Shown: in pieces, positions 10,314 through 22,600 of the stretch | How the letters are laid out: each line of letters starts with the position of its first letter | How positions within the stretch are numbered: position 1 is the first letter of the stretch | NCBI GenBank assembly: GCA_946894095.1 | Contig: OX335643.1 | Location: 8,295,036 to 8,359,035 of the forward strand | Direction: 5' to 3' | Length of the DNA stretch: 64,000 nt | From: Incurvaria masculella | Taxonomy: Eukaryota > Arthropoda > Insecta > Lepidoptera > Incurvariidae | The notes under the pieces: generated by a model | Told to the model about the DNA's origin: nothing | Database searches by the model: none | What the model saw: the letters and a program-made list of their open reading frames with translations, nothing else | Position numbers and translations under genes: made by a program

Positions 10314-10734
10314 ACTAATATTTTGAATCAACTTAAGTAAGAACGTTCTAAATTTTCAGAAAGATCTTATAGTGGATATAATTTTAGACAAATCATTTAT
10401 TTCAACTTTATTTCGAGCTCTTAACCTAACATTTTATAATATTACAAGCGTTCTATACACAATTTTAGTTTTGCTAACATAATACAAGATCATTGCAGTC
10501 TCCAAACTAGGAGCAAAACTTAACGTAAACTTTAAACATACATTTAAGTGTGCAACTTAACGAAATGATAGAAACTTAGAAATAAAGAATGTATAAAACA
10601 TAAAAAGCTTTTTAAAAAATTATACATAATACTGCAATAAATTAACAATAGATGGTTTTCACTCATGTGATTCATTTCTTAACTTTTCAGGACAATGGGA
10701 CAATTCATGAAAATACTGAACAAATTACCTACCT

Positions 10735-10925
10735 TTAAGGGCGTGACACCTGATTGCATTCAGTTCCATAAGTGAAACTATATTTTATGATTTTAAAAAA
10801 GAACTACTACTTATTTTGGAATTTGAAAAAGATGAAAGATGCTATATTTGAAACCTATAACGGTAAATATCTGACGCTCGTATTCTGTGTTCAAACTTTA
10901 TTTATGAAAGTTAATGAATATTTGT
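10735..10925 (+). mobile_element. MITE fragment, GGGCGTGA-ended family
   Basis: It begins TTAAGGGCGTGACACC and TGATTGCATTCAGTTCC and then matches the reversed sequence of the full-length copy at 24597-25005, including GACGCTCGTATTCTGTG. The right end is missing. Confidence 0.6.
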
Positions 10926-10984
10926 CTAATTTGAGAACACAATGCACCAGAGGCACAGTTTTATCTTTTAGAATGAACGATGAT

Positions 10985-11125
10985 CGAAGCGGCTATGAAA
11001 ATTGTCCGTGTTTTCCATACAGTTCAATGTAGCCGAGCAATAAAAGAATGGTCCTGGCATGGCACCTAGTTCCAATATCTGACGTTTAGTTTGGTATTCG
11101 CCATCCATGTTCAGTTACATAAAAA
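10985..11125 (+). repeat. SINE-like family fragment
   Basis: It contains TTCCATACAGTTCAATGTAG, then GGTCCTGGCATGGCACCTAG, and ends in CATCCATGTTCAG followed by an A-rich tail, the 3' part of the family best seen at 13035-13425. Confidence 0.6.
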
Positions 11126-12284
11126 AATCTTTTAATTATTATTGGATCATCAATCTACACATTTACTTTTTTGAATATCGAAATTCGATGGGGTTGTTTT
11201 TAATACAATTAAATGTTGGATTACTTACATCCTTATGAATCTGAACGCAATCGGCTCATATCACGCTAGCCCCCCATGTTACGTGACCGATTTAGGGGGA
11301 GGTGGGGTTTGCAAAATACCACGGCCAGGCACAAGGAGGGGGGGGGGGGGTTGTGCTAAGTCACGTAGTAGTCACGCGGTCGATAATATTCGTCGTAAAT
11401 GCTCAAATAAAACCACGAATACCTACCTACCTGTGAGCTTAGGTTTCATTTTTTTTTTCATTTCCTGCCGATTCACTTCCTTGCACCGTTCACACCAAAC
11501 TAAGATATGTGTGATGCACAGTGGCCGATAAATGTTACATATTTATTTATGGTATTTCATGCATGCCATCTGTAAGTCACTCATGAAAACAAGTGTAATT
11601 TTTTTTCTACACTGTATTTATTTTATTAATTAGTATCCTGAAAAATCTGTAATTTCTTCATGCAAATAAATCATTCATTCATTCATATGAAATATTGATG
11701 GATTAGGCCAAAAAAGCCATTCCTTTATAAATAAATCGCTATTTTATAGTATTTAAAATACTACGTGAAATACCACAATAGATCACATGGGGGAGGGAGG
11801 GGGGGTCTAGGGGTCAAGGTGTGTAAAATTGGTCACGTAGTATGGGTACGAGCCCTAACTGTAACCTATCTAAGCCATTCGAGAAATATCGAATGTTTTC
11901 AGGAAGTAAATACTACATTAAGAGGCCACAGCACATTCGAAAGAGTGTTTTTTCTACATTTGGATTGTAGAGAAATAAATTTTGTTTTTCAAAACCCTTT
12001 TTGGAACATAAACAAATCGCTATCCTCATACTTTGCAAAACGTAAGGGACGGCCTCCACAGTCACCCCTTATTAGTGTATTACCATCAGTTAGATACTAC
12101 CTACAGAGTGACACAATTATCCGCTAATTCCACTATCAAGTGTGAGATTATTCCATTCCACTAATAAATATATAGATACAGAATGCTTAGTCAGACTACT
12201 GCAAAGGGTGAGTCTGGAGAGAAAAATAAGCATTTTTAAGTTTTCCTTTTTTTATAAAAAAATCGCCGTGAACACTCCCCTTCT
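11126..12284. other. gene-free region with two related G-rich patches
   Basis: No gene supported. At 11270-11380 and 11770-11850 two related patches carry GTTACGTGACC or GGTCACGTAGTA near runs of G (13 consecutive G at 11338-11350), which look like remnants of one dispersed element. Small frames here do not resemble known proteins. Confidence 0.5.
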
Positions 12285-12520
12285 CCTGCTAGGCTGTAGG
12301 GTTAAGCCAGCTCAGGTTGGTACCAGCGCATTGGATGAAACTATGGTTGAACCGGCAATAAAAAATTGGCCATATTTTCCACCCAGTTCAGCGTACCCGG
12401 CTCATAAAGGGAAGGTCCTGGCATGGCATCTAATTCCTTTAGGATGTGGTGTATTGGGCTAATATGATAACGATAGTCAGGTGGTTTTAGCTATCCATGT
12501 CAGGTTCCATAAAAAAAACA
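12285..12520 (+). repeat. SINE-like family copy
   Basis: It contains GGCTGTAGGGTTAAGCCAGC, TTGGTACCAGCGCATTGGAT and GGTCCTGGCATGGCATC, and ends TAGCCATCCATGTCAGGTTC with an A run. It lacks the 5' part present at 13035. Confidence 0.7.
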
Positions 12521-12764
12521 ACCCATAAATGCAAAACGCACAAAGGCAAATTACCACGAATAGTGAGTTCTTCCAGTCAACCATTGTGGGACAATCGCAT
12601 GACCGAAATGCATTTTAAGATGTTATGAGATTTTAAGATTAATTAAACAAGAAATATTTATTTGAGGTCATTCAATGACATCTACATTGCAGCATTGAAT
12701 ATTCAAAAATCAGATTTTGAAAAAAAAAAATTTGAAAGATTTTCGTCGGAAGCAAGATTCCATC

Positions 12765-12835
12765 CCGCGACCTTTGGCTTACATGTCCGCTGCTCTACCG
12801 CTGAGCTATCCCGACAATTCCGACAGCCAACAAAG
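12765..12835 (-). repeat. tRNA-like sequence (tRNA-derived repeat or pseudo-tRNA)
   Basis: On the - strand the block GGGATAGCTCAGCGGTAGAG is a clear D-arm/box A-like motif. It is followed by GCGGACATGTAAGCC in the place of an anticodon arm and GGTCGCGGGATGGAATC in the place of the T arm. The anticodon stem and T arm do not pair properly and the 3' acceptor half is absent, so I read it as a tRNA-derived repeat rather than a working tRNA. The anticodon position, if real, would read TGT (Thr). Confidence 0.45.
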
Positions 12836-13034
12836 TTATCGATCGAATCGAAACAATGCTTCCCCTGTCCACTACTAGATGACGCTAGCTTCGCATATTG
12901 ATCCTGCGCTAAGGCATTTTCGCTGCAACGATCGAGATATCAACTGAATTGGAATCAATAAGCTACAATGCATGTAGATATCGTTGGATAACCTCAAATT
13001 AATGAGATAAGATAGAGAAGAGATCATATTTGAG

Positions 13035-13425
13035 CGGCTCAAGGCTCAGAGGCGGGTGGACTTGCCTTCCATCCCCCAGGTCTGGGTACAAATGCCATCC
13101 CAATCATGCATAACTTTCTTCCTCTTTTTGAGTTGGCTAAGTGCATTTTGTTACGAATGCGAGCTGCTCCATGGTTCGGAATTCATGTACAACTGTAGGT
13201 CCCTTTGCCTACTAGGCTGTAGGGTTAAGCCAGCTCGGGTTGGTACCAACGCATTGGATGAAAAGATGATCCAAGCGACAATGAAACATTTTCCGTTTTT
13301 TCCATCCAGTTCTAAAAAAGGGAAGGTTCTGGCATGGCATCTAATTCCTTCAGGAATGGTTGAGCTAATGTCATGACGGTGGGAGAGGTATTGGCCTCCA
13401 TGTCCTGTTACATAAAAAAAACCCG
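13035..13425 (+). repeat. SINE-like family, longest + strand copy
   Basis: The 5' part carries GGACTTGCCTTCCATCCCCC and GAGTTGGCTAAGTGCATTTT. The middle carries GGGTTAAGCCAGCTCGGGTT, and the 3' part AAGGTTCTGGCATGGCATC. It ends with CTCCATGTCCTGTTACATAA and an A run. It lies just downstream of the last exon of the BTB-Psq gene (which is on the - strand). Confidence 0.7.
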
Positions 13426-13535
13426 TAACTGCATCTAATTTATACATCAAATTATCAAGAAACATTGCTTATTTTTGCCCCTAGGGTCGCCCTCTGGAGC
13501 GGTGACCATGAAGATCGCAGCGCGGCGCAAGGGAC

Positions 13536-13646
13536 CTAGAGAGGTTTGTCCGCGTCGTTGGAGTCGGAGGAGCGCATGGAGAGCATGTCGGGCAGCTTGT
13601 AGTGCTGGATGTGGTACGGGGGCTCCGTCGGGCTGGTCGGCATCGC
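13536..13646 (-). CDS. BTB-Psq gene, cassette C terminal exon
   Basis: Acceptor CTGTCCGCAG, then GCG ATG CCG in phase 0, 36 codons and TAG at 13538-13536. The product starts [17 protein letters not shown] and is Ser/Asp-rich towards the end ([14 protein letters not shown]). The frame is fixed by the phase-0 end of the 58-nt exon at 14391. The competing open frame here is Arg/Thr/Pro-rich with no sensible splice phase. I see no strong polyadenylation signal close by; a reversed AATAAA lies at 12657-12662. Confidence 0.75.
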   Translation of the reverse strand, partial: AMPTSPTEPPYHIQHYKLPDMLSMRSSDSNDADKPL

Positions 13647-16600
13647 CTGCGGACAGACAGACGGACATTAAAACTCAAAACACGGAATAAAGACTATAAC
13701 CATAGTTCAAGGACACAATGATGACATTCATTCCCAGACAACATTTGTAAGAAATGACGAAGTGCACGCTTATTTCACTCGGAGCTCGCGAAACTTACAC
13801 GTGTAGACCAGACCATTGTTAAAGTGAAAGACCATTACATTTTTTTGTGGTTATCACAAGAAACTTTGTCGCACGTTTGCAACCAACTGAACTTTATTCT
13901 AACCTTACTACTAGATGGTGCTTTCAAATAAATGTAGGCGGAGTTGCACGACCAAAATGCAAGATATTTAAAGATAAATCAAACAAGATCATCCCAATCT
14001 TCTATAGAAATTTATTATTTATCTAGGTAAAATGTTTTGATGCTAGGAAACTTTAACAGTTTCGATTAACCTATCGCAAGCGCCATCTCTAGGCGACATA
14101 TTTACACCACTGAGAATCATTGTAAGGTAGTGTTTATGAAATGGAGTGGAAAGATGGCGCCGCCATCTCAAATATGCCATATGTGATGATGTGATTGTTA
14201 TTATAGTTTTGGTACAGATCCTACATATATGTGATCCATGACATATGAATGGACTCAAAGGCAAAATTGTATGGTTTTACTGTTCACTGGATTTAAATTT
14301 GAAGTTAAGCCATCAGAGTTGTTTCTCATCAGGTACTCGAGTAGAGACCATAGAGTGTTTACTCTATGGTAGAGACTGATGCTGTGTTACCTGTATGCTG
14401 CGACCGCGTCTTCTTTGTGGCAAGATGCCTTTTCGCGCCATGAAGAACCTGCAAGAACGAGCACAAGCATACAACAGCTATTACTTGATAATAACAACAG
14501 GTCCGATTTAAAGTTACGTTACCGAACCGTTCACAACTAGTCTGATGAGCATTGACAGCCCTTAAAATGGCATACCGTGAATGACATGACGTCATGGTTA
14601 CGTAACACAACATTGTACACAGTGGTAACGCTTAAAAGGTAGGGCACTGTTAGTGTCACATTTTGATGTTTCTATAGTATTGTCTGTCGACTGTGTTTTT
14701 TCACAAACCGTTAAATGTCTCTTAGGTGAAAATTCCAGTTTAGCTTATAATAATTTATTAAAATCAACTCTGAGAAAGACTGTTCTGACGAAAGTTCCAT
14801 GTTTGTTTGTTTGTTTCCGCAAATCAGAGCGTGGTGTAATTCATACATACTCGTATCCTTGGTTGATCCTTTTCAACAATCCATTAAAAATCCGTGTGAT
14901 TTGCCATTCGTTTATAATATTGACAAGAAATGTCAAATCATAGGAGTATTTTTCAACAAACTATAGAATACATTAAGAAGTGTGTTTCATCCATGGTGGT
15001 CAGATGGTCGAGATTGTTAGGGATTGTCACGATATTCCATAGGATGTCCAGAGTCCTAACAAGATACAAAATGTCACAGAAAACAATAAACAGAAAACAG
15101 TAATTTTATATCACTATGCGGTTTCAAAAATTCTTTAAGCTAACTCGCCTCTGCACAATTCTGCAATTACTGTGTAAACAAGTGCCGTGAGTAAGATGCA
15201 CACAATTTGGAACGCTCACCTCTGTGTAAACAGGGGCTGTGAGTTTGAAACAGACAATTCGGAACGCGGGGTAGGTGCAGTAGAAAAAAGAGCATACCTG
15301 ATGGTAGAGATGGGTATGTTGAACTGGTCGGAGACCGTCTGGAAGGTGTGCCCGCGGCTCACGCAGTCGGCGGCTTGCCGCAGGAGCTCCTCACTGCGCC
15401 GCACGCGCCGGTTGCCATCCGACGAGTCTTGCCGCGGCTGCAACATGATACAGGTTACAGGTTATTACATAATAGATATGTACCATCACGCCGCAGTGCC
15501 AAACTCTTTTGTAAACTTAGACTAAGTGGACGTTGAAACAATTTTAAGCCAAGTTTCTTGCCAGTTCTTCTTCATTATGACTATTGAACTAACTATTGTA
15601 CTCGTTACAATAGTTAGTTCCGTTAGTTGAATAAACAATAAACAACACAGTTCCACCACAGTATACTTTTTCGCTTCCTCTACAGACATACATTTTTTCA
15701 GCTCTGCGACTACAGGTGCTGCAGTGGTGGTGATGTTTCAATTCTTTACAGCTGAAATGCAGTGAATTCGAGATCTCTTTCTGTCATATAGACGTCAACC
15801 TTATTGTAAAAAGGACTAAGGTTAGGTTATATGGTAGGTTAGTACGAAAGAGTAAATTTTACCAAGGTCATACCAGTTGGGTTGCCGTGGAATTGTGTTG
15901 TGTGCTCCTATTAGAAACGCCAAATTAACAAACTCCCTAAAGAAGTGTCAAATCACATCGGAAACCACGCTCACCTGGTGGATGCTGATGACCCTAGCGT
16001 TCGACATTGTGACGCTGGGCGCGAGGCTCACGCCGGGCGGGAGGATGCTGGCGCGGTTGTTGCAGTTCGACACGAGCGCGCTGCTGGGCACGTGCTGTCA
16101 AACATTGTCACTGTTTTCACGTCACTTTTTATGGACACTATGGAAGGGAACTTGTAACGGAGCTCCCTGCTGGCCAGTATTCTGTGTCAGCCGGATGGGT
16201 AGCTCTGTTATTTCCAATATCCAAAATCACTTAAGACTAGTCCTAACCCTCAGTTCCTTGCAGTTCCAACCCTAAGGACTATATCAGTTCAAAGTCATGC
16301 CATTTGGTCTCCATTCAGCACCAGCAGGGAGCTCTGTTACAAACTGAGTGAACTCTTTGCGGTTCACTAAAAGTGACTCGTTTGAACAATGATTTCCTCA
16401 GCAGTCTCTGCCAGCAATCGAGCCTTAGTCAATCGATGTTCAAATACATCTCTTTTAGTGAACCGCATGTAGTCGACTCAGCTCCCTTCCAACTGTATAA
16501 AAAAAAGCCGCACACGAAGGGTTCCGTACCATCCTACGAGATTTAACACAAATAATCACATTTTGCCCCCCCTTTAATTTTTATAATTTTTTAATTTTAA

Positions 16601-19600
16601 CTATCTGTTGTTGAAGCGGCAAAATAAATACCTTCACACTCTGTGAACATTTTAGCTGCTAACATATTACGGTTAATGAGATACAACCCTGTGACAGACG
16701 GACGGCCAGCGGAGGCTTAGTAATAGGGTTCCGTTTTCACCCTTTGGGTATGGAACCCTAAAAATTACTGAATGCAATCAGGTGTTATCACGCCCTTAAC
16801 ACATTGATTTTTTATTTTTTCTTAAGTCATCATCAATTATCAATCAAAAAATAGCATCTTGCAAGTATTATTTTTTAAAGTCCATGGTCGCCTGTCAATA
16901 ATTATAATAGGCTTGCATATCTCAAAAGTAAAAATGAATGGTAGTACACATAAAAACTCTTGGCCGCAATATTTAGAAGCCGTTCCTCACCGTCACCGTC
17001 GGCAGGCTGATAATGAACGCGGGCGGTTCGAGCGGCTCGCGCTCGTAGCTGTGGTCCGCGCGCGCCGCGCCGCCGCCGACCGCCGCCACCCCCGCCCCCA
17101 CCTCCACCGCGCCCTTCCCGCCTTCCCCCTCGCCCTCCGACGCGCTCTCGTACTGACACTGCACGTTGGCGATCGCGTAGTCTGCGGGACATTTCGATAC
17201 TCACATACCCTCGTATTTCTTAAGGGAATCTTCTTCACAGACAATGGCGCCACATAAAACTATACCACGGTCTCATTTCAAGGTTATAGGTTGTTGACAA
17301 TTAAACTGAGTTAAAATTAATAGTTACCTTGAAATGGATGTAAAACACGTACAATGTGATTGCCTGTGATTCACGAGTAAACATAACCTCTACGTGATAG
17401 CTTGGCATATTTTTATCTGGCGCCATCTGGGGGAAAGCTTTGCGCCGTGCACCCCATTGGGATGGGATGGTCAGCGATATAAATGGGAAGATTGGGAAAA
17501 GCACCTTAGAAAGTTACTTCGATATGTCAACAAGGCAAACAGCTGTGCAACAGTCGCCATTTTGTCAGCTTTCTAGGTTTTGAAAGTATATATTACATAT
17601 AGTATAGATTACTAAGTATTGTCTCTAGTAAAAAGTGGGAGTCGAGAAGGTTAAAAAGGAGTGGACAAGAGATGTTATAGTTTACTATCACTAAAAGCGT
17701 AGGGTTATCATCTGTTCGTTCGTTTTTATGATTCTCCACACCTAAAGTAATTTACCTACTCATAATGCAACATTTTGTTAGTGTTCATTATTACTTCCAT
17801 CTCAGGGCATTGTAAAATGCCAAAATTGTGTGGCAGCCCTGAACGACGAGAATGCGGCGCTGCAATGCTAATGTCAACTTTCTACGCAGATCGCTAAGCA
17901 TGATTTAGGGTGAACATTCTGGAGTTGCCTGGAGTTTTATTGCTGCTCGCGATAACAGTGACGTAGGAGCTGCAACTCGTATGGAGGAAACCATATGTGT
18001 ATTCCCAATTATTTTTGGTCATTGTTTCACTTAGTAATAAGGCCTAGGCTCCTTTTCTTTCTTTTTTTGCCCTTTTTTCTTAATACCGATAGTATCTATA
18101 ATTTAATTTAGGTAATTATCAAATGGATTTAAGAATGCTCTTCTTTATAACATATAATTTTGTAAAGCTTTCGGATCTTACTATCCAAGAGTTTTAGATG
18201 TGAGATGAAGGTTCCCCGACCTCATTTAGCATCGAGGTGTAAGTTAGCCGCTCTAAATTTTCTCTTGACATTCTAGGGAGGCTAAATCCCTTGGGGAAAT
18301 TATTCATCGCCGGAGTAATGGAAGAATGTCGCCAGATATTCCTGGCGATTAATAATTATTGTTAAAAAGTTCTTTTTCATATAAAGAGCTAATTTTAGTC
18401 TGTCACTGTGGTGTCACTCGCGACACCTTGAAACAAAAAGGACTCTTTTTCTTCACGAGTATTTTTTCTTTAATTTATTATTTTTAGCTTCTTTATTAAT
18501 TACATAAACATAAGTCAAGAGATCAAGGAGTTTCATTACAATCACCAGAGCTCCGCCCCCAAGTTTAAAGGTTATTTCACCACAATACTACAGTTTCGTG
18601 AAAATTTATAATGTATGTACCTACGTGCTTAGTTTCTTTTATACTTACTTTATTATTGAAGTTGTTCTCACAATTTTGTTTTGTGTGCAAACTATAGGCT
18701 GTCTTGATTAATCGCATACAAACACATAGAAATTTGGTCAGAATCGCATACAGGAATGTTTTCGTACTTTATTGTTGAGGCTACTCTTAAACCGATATAC
18801 TCTTATGAATAAAAAGGTTTTCGTATTTTGACTCCCCGTGAAGTTTCTTATAGGCCTCGTCCGTGGAATCGAACCCTCTATAAAAAAAAATACGAATCCA
18901 AGAAAGTGTGCACACCTAATTGCGGAAAATTAACGAATACGGAAAAGAACGGCATTCTGGGCCCTGGCGGATACTGCTTCACTTCTACATAACAAAGGAG
19001 TATAATCAAAGCTATATTGAATTTGGTTTCTGTGCAGCCGCTTGCGCTTGAGGGGAGAAGATATCGGTTCGCGTCCTTCCCCTTTCAAGCGCCAGCGGTG
19101 CGCAGTAACCAAATCAGATAGTTGTTTCTCTGCGCAGCTGTTGGTCGCGTGGTCTAATTACAAGGTGGCATAATGGCAGTACATTAAGTTTCGGAAACGA
19201 TTATTGGGATTGAAATAAACAATAAAAATTTCAAATTTTTTTCTAAATATTCTCCAAATATAAAGTTAGACTGGGATGAGTGGGTGGAGCGAGGCGACGA
19301 TGTTTTTGATGTAGTGGAGTGAATCGACTTCGACCGTCGCAGGCGGATATTGCAAAGCGACATCGCGACAAATGACACTACTTATTAACCTAAGACTAGA
19401 CGAAAATATATATTTAGTTAATACCTCGGTAACTAGATCGTGTAACTGTATAGCTCGTATTGTAGGGGCTAGAGGACTTGCCTTTTTTGCACCACCTTCT
19501 TTCTCTTTCGGAGTTGGATAAGAGCATTTCGTTATGAATGCGAGCTGTATGATGGTTCGGAAGCCACGTAAACTATAGGTCCGCTTGCGCTACTAAGCCC

Positions 19601-22600
19601 GCCCGGGTTGGTACCACTGTATCGGATGAAACTATGGTTAGCGGCAATGAAAAATTGTCGGGAAATGGGAATATGGTGTATTGGGCTAATATCATAACGG
19701 TAGTTGTGATGGTGTTAGCCATCCATGTCAGATTTCATAAAAAAAAACTAGACAGCTAAGAGCAAAAATAATATATTGACTTTCTCGGAAAAACGTGAAG
19801 ATTATGCTGGCGAAAATGATTATAATAGTTTATTCTTAAAACCCATTTAGTGATGTTGGAAAATGATTATAATAGTTTATTCTTAAAACCCATTTAGTGA
19901 TGTTGGTTCGATTTGGACTTAGTTGCAACATCTTACGAACCGACTTGTAATTTGGATTTCACGTAAAACTTTAGATTACTTGCTCACTGGTTGCTCGGGT
20001 TCATCCCGGCCGGGTTGGTACCATTGCATTAATTGAAAGGATTATTTTAAAATCCAGTCCATTGCGTCGTGGAATATAAGCGATTAAAAATCAGTGATTG
20101 TTTTTTGTTACGACAAAAATCTTTAATAAAATTACTCAGCACAGGACAGAATAAATACTTGAACATTACAGTAACCGCTAGACCATATTGTAATTAAATA
20201 ATATGTAAGTACTTTACCTACAAGTTAAATTTATAGCCAATCATTTTTAATACTATCAGACAAATGCAATATGTATGTTTTTTATTTAGAATAATTTAAT
20301 TAATTTTTACTAAAACTACTTTTGAAATTACCTAAACATAAATTCAATAATTACCCAAGTAATTCAAATACTCGTAAGTGGTTGCATTTAAATGGCTTTG
20401 GTATGTCCGGTAAAAAATATTCTAAAATAGTATTTTGGTATTAGCTGCCTATTCTTAGGAACAGAAATGCTAAAAGTTCATCTATGCACGCATACATGAC
20501 TATCTTTAGACTAGAAATACACTATATCTTAAACACCATATTATTTCAAATACATAATATGACCGCTATGAAAAAAAATATATCTATTTAAAATTATTAC
20601 TTTGGCAGTTCTGAAAATATTATGAAATATTTGTAGCAGTACAAAAGTTTAATATATTCTATTGAGTTTGCGACAGTTTAATAATATTTTGTGTTTTGTA
20701 TGATAAATTTGTATCTACCCTTTCTTTAATTAAAAAATAATAGTCATAAATTAATAGGTACCTATACTAGTGTCTCCTTAAAAATTGGCACAAAAATATA
20801 TCTTATAGCATACATAGTACTAGTTATATATGTCTATTTATTATTACATTGTGTTATATTGAATTAAATATTAGAATAAAGGGCTGCGCATATCAAGAAT
20901 TCTTTTCGAATATAAAATTATAAACTAAATAAAAACACAACATATCCAAACGAAACACAACTCTATGCACAACCAAAACAGAAAAACTAAAAAAACCCTT
21001 ATCCAATAAGAGGAACAAATAAAAAATACTGAAGTATTACATTTTAAGTACCGTCACACATATCTCTTCATAACCTCAAAATGACAAATCTATATCGGGT
21101 CGGAGTACAACTCGGAGCCCCTCTGCGTCATCAGCCCCAGCGGGTCCAAGATCTGAGGGTTCCTGATACCCCGGCGTCCCTTGGAGAACTGACTCTTAAT
21201 ATCGTATTTCTCCATCCAGTTCCTCAGAGTTTTCCTCGGCACGCCGTACTTATTGGAAGCAGCATACACACTGAACCCCTTCTTCACGGCGATCAACGCC
21301 TCCCTCAAGTGCTGGGAAGAGTACTGCTTGTAGGACTTCTCCTGGAACACGTCCGTCTCGATGTTCACGATGGCGTTGGGTCGCCGGCCCATTATCCTAG
21401 GTCGCGCGTGAATGTTCATGGGTATCCCGTCGTCGTCGAAGTCCGGTATATCGATGAAGTGCCGACGGAATATCTCGGTGGAGGTCGTCCGCACCACGTC
21501 CTCGCTTTTAACGTTCCCCGGATAGAACACGGCGTCACCTGCAAGCCAGGAAGAGAGACAGCCCTTTAGTCTGTGGCGACACAACTTTTGACAGGTGTGA
21601 GAAGTGAGGTTATGTTGTCTATGGCCAACGGGCGTATCTTTTCCTGGCTTGCTCGGTCCCGGGCTGCAATAAAGTGTTACAATGCGGTGATTTTATTCGG
21701 AAGCCTTCATACTAAGCAAGGAAAAGAGACACATGTCTGAATACGAGGTGATTTTAAAGATACTTGCAGCAGCGAATCTATTAGTAGATAACATAAAATT
21801 AAGTAACATTAAACAGAAAAGTGATGACCAAATCTTTCCTGTTTCGGAGAAAAAAATTAAGATTCCACCAAAAATATATAAATTTGAGAAAGAGTCTGTA
21901 AAGTCCACCGTAAGAACATGTGACAGCTAAGGCTTGGTAAACAAACATCTCTGCGGTGCACAGAGGTTTGTTCTCAAACTGTTTATTAAATTTTATTATG
22001 AACTCTTATTCTTATTCTTATGAAAAAATAGTTTTGTATTTTTTTTTATTTGTTCACCCCCTAAAGCAGTGCATGTGATTATAAAATCATCCTAAACAGT
22101 TTTTTTGCCTGAGGAATCATAGATTTGGTTTTGGGGTTGTGGCACGTATTTTGTACAATTTGTGAGTTTGTACAAGTTTGTACAAGTGTGAACATTATAT
22201 TGACAGCAAAATGTATGGGTAAACTTTAAAAATGCTCTATGGCAGCACTATCTGTGCTAAGAAAACTCCCGCCACACATAGTTTTATATAGTGACGGAGC
22301 TCAAAAAGGCTGTGTTGAGATGGTTTGGTCGTATAGAGCCATCAAATAAGGAATTACGGGAGTGATTGCTCTCTAGAGACCTCATCATCTGAGCGTTAAT
22401 GACGCACTCATTTTGCAGAGAAAAGAGGTAATGGCTATGGGTGGGTAGTTGGACGGCCTGAACGATGGTCGATTTCTAAGCTGCAGGCACACTTCCAGTA
22501 GAATATGATAGGTGGTAAAGGCTAGGTAGGACAAGAACTAATTTTGGAGCATATTTCTTCAACACAGCTCAAGAATATAATCAGGGCCATTCGCATTTCT

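Larger units (their letters stand above)
17182..21089 (-). other. intron between cassettes B and C, plus 3' UTR of isoform B
   Basis: No further exon recognised. From about 20100 to 21089 the sequence is very AT-rich and includes the likely 3' UTR of isoform B. About 19450-19750 and 19985-20060 are SINE-like family copies, and 19812-19906 is a tandem duplication. The rest (17590-19400) has only degenerate repeat pieces, for example the block near 19025-19110 whose start resembles 59090-59115. Confidence 0.55.

Noticed and set aside
12765..12835. Functional tRNA gene
   Set aside because: Anticodon and T stems do not pair and the acceptor half is missing.
13481..13678. Arg/Thr/Pro-rich frame over the last cassette C exon
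   Set aside because: It would require a direct join from 15298 that skips the 58-nt exon, and it breaks the Psq domain.
16859..17257. + strand frame rich in Arg/His over the cassette C first exon
   Set aside because: Antisense shadow of the GC-rich repeats; no splice or family support.
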